From CAZNNH01 sp964574335 (lineage in GTDB: Bacteria; Acidobacteriota; Vicinamibacteria; Fen-336): a DNA stretch of 41,126 bases. The translations under genes and the position numbers were made by a program. A model generated the notes under the pieces. It saw nothing but the letters and a program-made list of their open reading frames with translations, was not told the DNA's origin and searched no databases. The stretch spans positions 1-41,126 of the forward strand of contig CAZNNH010000039.1 of assembly GCA_964574335.1 (NCBI GenBank). Direction: 5' to 3'. Positions 35,253-41,126 of the stretch are shown here, piece after piece (within the stretch, counting starts at the first letter, position 1; every line of letters begins with the position of its first letter).

Positions 35253-35570
35253 ATGGCCACCTCGGAGATCGCCAAGATCTTCGCCAAGCTGCCGAAGCTC
35301 TACGAGAAGGGCAAGAAGGTCAAGAAAGCCAAGACCTTCTACTTCTCCCTCGGCGAGGACGAGAAGTGGACGGTCACCCTCGGCACCGACACCTGCGAGG
35401 TGAGGAAGGGCAAGACCGAGGACGCCGACTGCTTCTTCAAGGCGTCCAGCCAGATGTTCCTCGACGTCTGGAGCGGCAAGTACACGCCCTCCGCCAAGGA
35501 CTTCTTCTCGGGCGCCATCAAGAGCAACAATCCCCTGATGCTCAAGGACTTCATCGACGCCTTCAAGTGA
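35253..35570 (+). CDS. SCP2 sterol-binding-type protein
   Basis: A 105-residue single-domain protein of the SCP2 sterol carrier fold, with no signal peptide: EIAKIFAKLPKLYEKGKKV at the N-terminus, then strands KTFYFSLGEDEKWTVTLG and CFFKASSQMFLDVWSGKY, and the closing helices typical of the fold (SPTAKDFFSGAIKS-like, read here as PSAKDFFSGAIKSNNPLM). Bacterial members bind lipids or acyl-CoA, but specific roles are mostly unknown. GGGGAAGGGGA precedes the ATG. It is 33 bases after atpF, so it may share the F0 transcript; a GC-rich hairpin directly after its stop marks the end of the unit. Confidence 0.88.
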   Translation: MATSEIAKIFAKLPKLYEKGKKVKKAKTFYFSLGEDEKWTVTLGTDTCEVRKGKTEDADCFFKASSQMFLDVWSGKYTPSAKDFFSGAIKSNNPLMLKDFIDAFK

Positions 35571-35601
35571 CCGGGCGACCGGCTTCCCGGTGCCCGCCCG
35601 G
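35571..35601 (+). terminator. GC-rich hairpin ending the F0 operon
   Basis: CCGGGCG (35571-35577) pairs with CGCCCGG (35595-35601), and inside it ACCGG (35578-35582) pairs with CCGGT (35587-35591), leaving a 4-base loop and a small bulge. It begins immediately after the SCP2 stop codon. No T-run follows, so termination may need Rho or be partial. Confidence 0.55.
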
Positions 35602-35685
35602 CGCATGAGAGCGCCCGGAAGGTCGGCGGCCCGCTCCTCTGCCTGACCCGTAGTCGCCCGCGCGCTGCTCGCCTCCGCGAGCCGG

Positions 35686-35889
35686 TCAGGGTGTCTCGGC
35701 CTGGGAGACGCGGCGTCCGAGCCGGAGGCACAGCGAGGTCAAGCGGCCCACCGTCCGAAGCCGCCTCGTCACGCCGGAGGGCCCCATGTCCAGCTTGGTG
35801 GCCAGGCGCTGGTCGGCGTGGAGGTCCGAGAGCCGTCCAACCGTTTGCAGCCGTGCGGAAACGGCGCGCGGCTCCATTCCTGGCTTCAT
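35686..35889 (-). CDS. Small duplicated partner of the nucleotidyltransferase
   Basis: A 67-residue basic protein whose ATG overlaps the nucleotidyltransferase stop (ATGA). It consists of two similar units 30 residues apart: M5-EPRAVSARLQTVGRLSDL (5-23) and M35-GPSGVTRRLRTVGRLTSL (35-53), sharing M-x-P-x-x-V-[ST]-x-R-L-x-T-V-G-R-L-[ST]-x-L. The second unit continues CLRLGRRV. I recall single-unit short genes of this style after other nucleotidyltransferase genes, but cannot confirm it here. Helical, no cysteine pairs, no membrane part. A partner or antitoxin-like role is inferred from coupling only. Confidence 0.6.
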   Translation of the reverse strand: MKPGMEPRAVSARLQTVGRLSDLHADQRLATKLDMGPSGVTRRLRTVGRLTSLCLRLGRRVSQAETP

Positions 35890-36335
35890 CGATCGATCTC
35901 CATGAGGCGTTCGATGTCGCCGATGTCCTGCGGCCGGCCGGCCGCGGCCTTCATGCGCAGAAGCGCTTCACGCGAGACGACCTTGACCGGCCCCGCCTCG
36001 GTGGCGACCGTGAGGCGGGACGCCCAGGCCGGCTCCAGGTTCGAATCGACGAGGAGCAGGTCCAGGGTCAGCATCTCCCCGCTCTCGATGCGGGTGATGC
36101 GGCGTAGCTCCGCCCCATCGCGGAACTTCATCGGAAAGGCCTCGAAGGCGAAGCCGAGCGATCTCGCCACCCCCAGCACGCTCTCGACGTCCTCGGGCTG
36201 TACCAGGAGGTCGATGTCGGTGGTTGCCCGTGGCGCACCCCAGATGGCCACCGCGAAGGCGCCCACCACCGCGTACTCGACCTGGGCGACCTCGAGCGCC
36301 CCGATCACGCTCTCGAACTCGCGTTCGATGTCGAT
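35886..36335 (-). CDS. MNT/AbiEii-type nucleotidyltransferase
   Basis: About 140-150 residues with a nucleotidyltransferase fold: YAVVGAFAVAIWGAPRATTDIDLLV contains the G-[AS] loop and the metal-binding D-x-D (TDIDLLV); MLTLDLLLVD supplies the third carboxylate; the C-terminus ALLRMKAAAGRPQDIGDIERL is typical of the stand-alone MNT/AbiEii-like group. Such enzymes transfer nucleotides to tRNA or proteins, often in toxin-antitoxin pairs. The start is unclear: homology should begin near IDIEREFESV, where GGGAGG precedes an ATC (36335) at the right distance but no ATG, GTG or TTG; GTG at 36308 is the first conventional option and would clip the first helix. It follows the dehydrogenase gene after 58 bases. 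Confidence 0.8.
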   Translation of the reverse strand: MDIEREFESVIGALEVAQVEYAVVGAFAVAIWGAPRATTDIDLLVQPEDVESVLGVARSLGFAFEAFPMKFRDGAELRRITRIESGEMLTLDLLLVDSNLEPAWASRLTVATEAGPVKVVSREALLRMKAAAGRPQDIGDIERLMEIDR

Positions 36336-36393
36336 GTGCCCCTCCCGCGGCCACCCTTCCCGCGGCCGCCAGCCCGATGCTACCAGCTCTCTC

Positions 36394-37704
36394 TCAGCCC
36401 TGTGCCCAGCCCGAGGCCACCAGTGAGCGGATGATCTTCGCGCCGCGGTGACCCTGGATCGGGTGGAGCTCGAAGGAGCGACGCTCCGCCATCTCCAGCG
36501 CCACCTTCGCCGGAGTCCGGCCGCTGCCGCGCGCCTCGGCCAGCACCTGGAGCGAGAGGCGGTAGATGCCGTTGTCCCAGAGCTCGCCCAGATGCCGCTC
36601 GAAGGCCGGGTCGGCGTCGACGTACCCGTCGCCCTCGTTGGCGCAGTTGACGATGCCCATGCGGTTGACCAGGAAGTCCGGCATGTAGAGGATCCCGGCT
36701 TGCTGAAGCAGCCGGTCGTCTCGCGCGGGGTCCTCGAGCTGGTTGTTGGCCGCTCCGCACACGATCTTGGCGCGGATCCGTGGAATCGTCTCGGGGCCGA
36801 GAACCGCTCCGGTGGCGCAGGGGGCGACGATGTCCGCCTCTTCCGCCAGCAGGTTGTTGTCGCCCCGCTCCACGAGCCGCACCACGAGATCGAGCCCCGG
36901 AAACCGCTGTTGCAGGACGGCCTCGCGGCCGGGGTCGATGTCCGAGCCGATGATCCGCCCGACGCCGCGTTCCAGCAGGTCACCGACTAGCGGTTCGCCG
37001 ACGTGGCCGAGTCCCTGGACCGCGACGGTCTTGCCGCGCAGCGAGCCGATGCCGAGGAACTCGAGCGCGGCCTCCATGCCCCGGACCACGCCGCGGGCGG
37101 TGGGCACCGAGGGGTTGCCGCTTCCGCCGAGCTCGGGAGGGATGCAGGTGGTGAAGCGCGTCTTGGAAAAGACCGCGGCCATGTCCTCGACCGAGGTGCC
37201 CACGTCCTCGGCGGTGACGTAGCAGCCGCGAAGCGAGGTCATCAGCTCCCCGTACTCCTCGTAGACCCGTCGGCGCACCGCAGGCTCGGAATCGTCCTCC
37301 CCGGTGCCGCGGGCCATGACTCCCTTGCCGCCGCCCCACCAGAGGCCGGCCAGCGCGTTCTTGTGCGTCATTCCCCGAGCCAGCCGCAGGCCGTCACGGA
37401 GGTACTGCTCCACGGTGTCGTAGCGCCAGAAGCGGACCCCGCCCGCGGCCTGGCCGCGGCAGGTGCGGTGAACGAAGGCTCCCTGGAGCGTCCCGGTATG
37501 AGGCGCCACCTGGACGAAGACCCCCTCGTGACCGTCGAAGTCGCGCCGATCGTCGCTCAGCAGCCGCGCCAGCGGCTCCAGGGAGGGATGGGAGGCCTGG
37601 ACACGCTGGCCCTCCGGGTCCCACACCAGGTAGAACCGGCGGATTCCCTCCTGAACGAGTAGCTGCTTGAACGCTCGCGGCGTTTGCTGCGCCAGCTCAG
37701 TCAT
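36394..37704 (-). CDS. Glu/Leu/Phe/Val-type amino acid dehydrogenase
   Basis: A 436-residue protein of the ELFV dehydrogenase family, which reversibly deaminates an amino acid with NAD(P). The N-terminal dimerisation/substrate domain has GGVRFWRYDTVEQYLRDGLRLARGMTHKNAL, followed by GLWWGGGKGVM with the catalytic lysine region. The C-terminal Rossmann domain has VAVQGLGHVGEPLVGDLLERG (GxGxxG) and ADIVAPCATGAVL, then CGAANNQLEDP. These last motifs are closer to leucine/valine dehydrogenases than to hexameric glutamate dehydrogenases, but substrate is not certain. The first 75 residues (RRFYLVWDPEGQRVQASHPS) are unlike the core family. ATG at 37704 has GAGGA upstream. Confidence 0.85.
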   Translation of the reverse strand: MTELAQQTPRAFKQLLVQEGIRRFYLVWDPEGQRVQASHPSLEPLARLLSDDRRDFDGHEGVFVQVAPHTGTLQGAFVHRTCRGQAAGGVRFWRYDTVEQYLRDGLRLARGMTHKNALAGLWWGGGKGVMARGTGEDDSEPAVRRRVYEEYGELMTSLRGCYVTAEDVGTSVEDMAAVFSKTRFTTCIPPELGGSGNPSVPTARGVVRGMEAALEFLGIGSLRGKTVAVQGLGHVGEPLVGDLLERGVGRIIGSDIDPGREAVLQQRFPGLDLVVRLVERGDNNLLAEEADIVAPCATGAVLGPETIPRIRAKIVCGAANNQLEDPARDDRLLQQAGILYMPDFLVNRMGIVNCANEGDGYVDADPAFERHLGELWDNGIYRLSLQVLAEARGSGRTPAKVALEMAERRSFELHPIQGHRGAKIIRSLVASGWAQG

Positions 37705-37883
37705 GGTCGTCCTCGGGGGCAGCCCGCGTCACAAGGGCTTGTCCGCCGGCTGCACGGGCGGATTCTACCGCCGTCCCGCTCACCCCTGCGGTCCTTTCTC
37801 TCCACTGACGCGCTACACTGACCGGCGCTCGAGGCGGCCGCCGAGGGCCTCTGGCGAGGCCGCTTCTGTCGTGGAGGAGGCGT

Positions 37884-38393
37884 ATGAAGCGCATGGAGAG
37901 GATGACCCGCAGGGAGTTCGTCTCCCGTGGCATCGAGGTGGCGGGCCTGGTGGGGGCCTGTGGTTGCGGGCTTTCGGGCTGCGCCACCTTCACCAAGGTC
38001 GGGCACACCCCGGCGATCGAGCCCGCCGCCTACGCGCTGGGGCCGGTTGGCACGCTGACCGTGAGCCTCGACAAGACCCCGACGTTGGCCAGCGCGGGCT
38101 CGGCGGTGAAGATCACGGATCCCGCACTGCCTGAGCCCCTGATCCTCGTCCACGTGGAAGGCGAGAGGTACGTGGCAGCCTCGCTTCGCTGCACCCACCG
38201 AGGCGTGGAGCTGGAGTATCGAGGAGACGAGCAGCGCCTTCGGTGCGCCAGCCTCGGCCACAGCGAGTACGCGCTCGACGGCCGGAGGCTCGGCGGCCCG
38301 GCCTCTCGCCCCATCAGGACCTATCCCGCCACCGTGGCAAGCGGCGTTCTGACCGTCACTCTCGGGCCGGGCGTGGATCGTCGGGACGGCTGA
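37884..38393 (+). CDS. Rieske-type iron-sulfur lipoprotein with Tat signal
   Basis: A 169-residue protein. The N-terminus MTRREFVSRGIEVAGLVGAC has a twin-arginine signal and continues to the lipobox LSGC (Cys about 33), so a folded Tat-exported lipoprotein is predicted. The Rieske cluster ligands are C103-T-H105 and C121-A-S-L-G-H126, with GHSEYALDGRRLGGPASRPIRTY after them, as in small Rieske ferredoxin domains. The second motif has four residues between Cys and His instead of the usual two (CPCH). GGAGG lies 5-8 bases before the ATG. It likely carries electrons in the periplasm; no cytochrome b partner is present here. It is divergent from the dehydrogenase gene (179-base gap). Confidence 0.85.
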   Translation: MKRMERMTRREFVSRGIEVAGLVGACGCGLSGCATFTKVGHTPAIEPAAYALGPVGTLTVSLDKTPTLASAGSAVKITDPALPEPLILVHVEGERYVAASLRCTHRGVELEYRGDEQRLRCASLGHSEYALDGRRLGGPASRPIRTYPATVASGVLTVTLGPGVDRRDG

Positions 38394-38742
38394 TCCACCT
38401 TCGCCTGCCGGGCCGGGCAACAAGACGATCCGGAAACGTCCACTGCACAGGGACCTTTCGTGCCGACTCTCTCGCGTGCGCGCCCTTGCGGACGTGTGCG
38501 CTCGTTCCCGGACAGCCGCATCCCACGACCGGACGGTCGATACGGGCGGGCTTGGCTCGTCCGGGCAGCCGATGGGTCCTCCAACGGGCGATGACCGCCC
38601 TTCGCCCGGCAGGCCCGATGGCCCTGATCTTGCACTCCACCACCTGCCCTCCGGCCCGCCCACGGGCTACGCTACCCGAGCCCCGTCCCTGGGGAGTCCG
38701 TAGCGCCGCCGGCAGGCGGACCGGTCAGGACTGGAGGTGTCG
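38394..38742. other. 349-base intergenic stretch without a supported gene
   Basis: No frame here has both a plausible start and family-like sequence. A short hairpin GGGCG/CGCCC occurs near 38587-38600. No convincing promoter for the permease was found, although one is expected; GGAGG (38733-38737) is its ribosome-binding site. Confidence 0.5.
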
Positions 38743-41126
38743 ATGGTCGGCATGGCACAGGAGCTTCGCCACGCGCTGCGTGGACTGCTGCGGGCCCCCG
38801 GCTTTGCCGCTGCCGCCCTCGGCATCCTCGCGCTGGCCATCGGAGCCAACGTCGCCGTCTACAGCATCGTCGACGGCCTGCTGCTGCGCCCGTTTCCTTT
38901 TGGCCCCGGCTCCGATCGCATCGTCACCGTGCATGCCGTCCACCCCACCCAGGTGGCGGAGTGGGACGACCGGGAGATGTCGTGGCCGGACATCGAGGAT
39001 GTGCGACGCCAGTCGCGGACGCTCGAAGGCATCTCGGCGTACACCGGGCGTAGCTTCAACCTCTCGAGTGGCGACGGCGCGGCGGAGCGCGTGCGCGGGG
39101 GCTCGGTGACCCCCGGCCTGTTCCGGACCCTCGGCGTGGATCCGATGCTGGGCCGGCACCTCGAGGACGCCGAGGCCGCGCCGATGGGGTTCGAGGCGGT
39201 CGCCCTGATCGGCTACGGCCTCTGGCAGCGGCGCTTCGGCGGGGACCCCGCGGCGGTGGGGCGCACGCTGGTCGTCAACGAGCGCGCGCTCGAGGTGGTC
39301 GGCGTGATGCCCCGCGGGTTCGGCTTCCCCCGCCGCGACGAGATGTGGGTCCCCTACCGCCCCGACGGCTCGCCTTCGCGCGACGGCCGGGACTTCTCGA
39401 CCGTGGCCCGGTTGGCGCCTGGCTTCAGCTTGGCGCAGGCCCGCGACGAGCTGGCCGCGCTGGGCGCCCGGCTGGCGATCGCCCACCCCGACACCAACCG
39501 GGACTGGAGCCTGTACGCGATCCCGTTCCGCGACTACGCTGTCTCGCCCACCACCCGCGCCACCACGGTCACGCTCCTGGTGGCGGTCACCCTGGTCCTG
39601 CTCATAGGCTGCGCCAACCTCGCCGCCCTGCTCCTGGCACGGGGTGCCGGGCGGACCCGCGAGCTCGCCATCCGGGCCGCCCTCGGTGGCAGCCGGCTGC
39701 GCCTGATGCGCCAGACCCTGGTCGAGAGCGTGCTGCTGGCCGTTCTGGGCGGCGGGCTCGGCGCGCTCCTGGCGCGGTGGGGGCTGGACGCCCTGATCGC
39801 GTCCTGGCCCGAGCCGATGCCGTTCTGGGTCCACGTCGAGGTCGACGGACGAAGCCTCGGCTTCGCGTTCCTGGTGACGCTGGCCACCGGCGTGGCGATC
39901 GGCATCATCCCGGCGCTGCGTGGCTCGCGGGTCGACCTGGTGCCGGTGCTCGCCGAGCAGGCGCGGTCGGGCTCGGCCGGCCGCAGCACGCAGCGGCTGC
40001 AGAGCGCGCTGGTGGTGGGGCAGATCGCCCTGAGCCTGGGGCTGCTGGTCGGGGCCTCGTTGCTCCTCCGGTCCTTTGCCAGGCTCCAGGGTACCGACCC
40101 GGGCTTCGACGCCAGCCAGGTGGCGGCGTTTCGCTTCTACCTGGCGGGCGACGCCTACGATCCGCCCGAGGCCAAGCTCGCCTTCATGCAGAGCGTTGCA
40201 CAAGAACTCAGCTCGCTGCCGGGGCTGGCCGGAGTCGGCCTGACCGACTCGATCCCCACCGACGATGGGGGCTTCCGGGCGCGGGTGGTGGCCGAGGGCG
40301 GGCCGGCCGAGCGCCGCGACGAGGTCGGGATCCAGGGGATCGTCACCCTGCCGGGCTTCTTCGAAGGCTTGGGCATCTCCCTGATCGAGGGCCGGGACTT
40401 CGCGGCCGCCGAGTCGGAGGCCGACGGCCCGCAGGTCGCCATCGTCAATCGCGCCCTGGCCGAGGCCCTCTGGCCGGGTGAGAGCGCGATCGGCAAGCGG
40501 GTGGGCCTCGTCTACGAGACCGGGCCCGAGTGGCACACGGTGGTAGGCGTGGCCCCCCACGTGGTGTACGAGGAGCTCGGCGAGGACACCGCCCAGTCCC
40601 GGCGCAACCTCTACCTGCCCTACGCCCGTCGCACCCGCCGCACGATGGCGGTGCTGCTGCGAGCGGAGGCCGACCCGGCGCCGATGCTGGCCAGCGCCCG
40701 CGCCGCCTTCGCTCGCCTGGCGCCGATGGTGCCCCTGTATGACGCCAGCACGATGGCGCAGCGCCGTCGGGTCTCGACGTGGGGCCGGCGTGCCTCCACC
40801 GACCTGCTCGGCGGCTTTGCCCTCATCGCGGTGCTGTTGGCCTGCGTCGGCGCCTACGGCGTGATGGCGGTGGGCGCTAGCCAGCGGATCCCCGAGATCG
40901 GCATCCGCCTCGCCCTGGGGGCGGCCCGCCGCGACGTGGTGTGGCTTCTGCTGCGACGGGGGCTTCGCCTGGCCGCGGCGGGGACGGCCCTCGGGCTTCC
41001 CCTCGCCGCCCTGGCGGGAGAGGCGCTGTCCGGGATGTTGTTCGGCGTCGATCCCTTCGACCCGGTCGCCTGGATCGCCTGGGCCGGGCTGCTGGCCGGC
41101 GCCGTCCTCCTGGCGGCCTACCTCCC
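38743..41126 (+). CDS. ADOP-type (MacB/FtsX) permease, cut by the right edge
   Basis: The first 794 residues of a large permease; the frame stays open to the last base of the window. Architecture is duplicated: helix 1 (AAALGILALAIGANVAVYSI), periplasmic MacB-type domain 1 (about 55-270), an FtsX helix bundle (about 275-400, with LLARGAGRTRELAIRAALGGSR), helix and MacB domain 2 (about 430-670), and the second FtsX bundle from about 690 (ASQRIPEIGIRLALGAARRD). The last residues read AVLLAAYLP, so only a short tail is missing. This matches the acidobacterial duplicated orphan permease family, which usually lacks a neighbouring ATPase. The substrate is unknown. GGAGG is 5 bases before the ATG. 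Confidence 0.92.
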   Translation, partial: MVGMAQELRHALRGLLRAPGFAAAALGILALAIGANVAVYSIVDGLLLRPFPFGPGSDRIVTVHAVHPTQVAEWDDREMSWPDIEDVRRQSRTLEGISAYTGRSFNLSSGDGAAERVRGGSVTPGLFRTLGVDPMLGRHLEDAEAAPMGFEAVALIGYGLWQRRFGGDPAAVGRTLVVNERALEVVGVMPRGFGFPRRDEMWVPYRPDGSPSRDGRDFSTVARLAPGFSLAQARDELAALGARLAIAHPDTNRDWSLYAIPFRDYAVSPTTRATTVTLLVAVTLVLLIGCANLAALLLARGAGRTRELAIRAALGGSRLRLMRQTLVESVLLAVLGGGLGALLARWGLDALIASWPEPMPFWVHVEVDGRSLGFAFLVTLATGVAIGIIPALRGSRVDLVPVLAEQARSGSAGRSTQRLQSALVVGQIALSLGLLVGASLLLRSFARLQGTDPGFDASQVAAFRFYLAGDAYDPPEAKLAFMQSVAQELSSLPGLAGVGLTDSIPTDDGGFRARVVAEGGPAERRDEVGIQGIVTLPGFFEGLGISLIEGRDFAAAESEADGPQVAIVNRALAEALWPGESAIGKRVGLVYETGPEWHTVVGVAPHVVYEELGEDTAQSRRNLYLPYARRTRRTMAVLLRAEADPAPMLASARAAFARLAPMVPLYDASTMAQRRRVSTWGRRASTDLLGGFALIAVLLACVGAYGVMAVGASQRIPEIGIRLALGAARRDVVWLLLRRGLRLAAAGTALGLPLAALAGEALSGMLFGVDPFDPVAWIAWAGLLAGAVLLAAYL

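Noticed and set aside
38725..40560. 611-codon minus-strand open frame at the right end
   Set aside because: Antisense to the permease, which is open from 38743 to the window edge and has clear membrane helices and MacB/FtsX motifs.

Overview
The window looks like a chromosomal segment from a high-GC, Gram-negative-type bacterium, most probably an Acidobacteriota member. Three things point there: a von Willebrand A protein of the acidobacterial VWFA-related type (6931-7884), a large duplicated MacB/FtsX-type permease without an ATPase partner (38743 to the right edge) plus a stray C-terminal piece of a second one (about 8863-8958), and several secreted LolA-like proteins of a kind common in that phylum. 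Lineage is inferred from family content only; there is no rRNA or tRNA gene to confirm it. Genes are tightly packed and many pairs overlap by 4 bp (ATGA/GTGA).

Layout. 0.1-2.8 kb: a PilZ-like gene and a LolA-like gene on the minus strand, divergent from a DUF4412-like exported protein, a small holin-family membrane protein and a small exported protein. 3.0-6.2 kb: an envelope-stress-like operon with an ECF sigma factor, its zinc-finger anti-sigma factor, and three exported proteins that share one C-terminal domain. 6.3-6.9 kb: an Arg/Tyr-rich exported protein flanked by GGGGACA-type repeats. 6.9-8.8 kb (minus): two VWA proteins. 9.0-12.8 kb: nuoL and nuoM alone, followed by an AI-2E/PerM family membrane protein. 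14.0-26.2 kb (minus): one long transcription unit glgE, treS-maltokinase fusion, glgB, glgX, then a degenerate HtrA-like PDZ protein and a CPA2-type antiporter. 26.3-27.1 kb (minus): a discoidin-like protein and a doubtful small gene. 27.3-31.1 kb: a three-gene cassette made of a DUF1704/QEGLA metallopeptidase, a glutathione-synthetase-like ATP-grasp ligase and an N-formylglutamate-amidohydrolase-like enzyme. 31.3-32.8 kb: malQ. 32.9-35.6 kb: an F0-only ATP synthase operon followed by a sterol-carrier (SCP2) protein. 35.7-37.7 kb (minus): a Glu/Leu-type dehydrogenase, a nucleotidyltransferase and a tiny duplicated partner protein. 37.9 kb to the end: a Tat-type Rieske lipoprotein and the incomplete permease.

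How the genes work together. The glg cluster encodes the GlgE route from trehalose to branched alpha-glucan: TreS isomerises trehalose to maltose, the fused maltokinase makes maltose 1-phosphate, GlgE polymerises it, GlgB branches it, and GlgX and MalQ turn the glucan over. NuoL/NuoM and the F0 genes belong to complexes whose other subunits must be encoded elsewhere. The most interesting poorly understood unit is the DUF1704 / ATP-grasp / amidohydrolase cassette at 27.3-31.1 kb, which has the parts expected of a pathway that makes, attaches or trims a peptide-like compound and lies between the glgE operon and malQ. Second to it are the sigma/anti-sigma operon with three copies of one domain, and the nucleotidyltransferase with its tiny partner.
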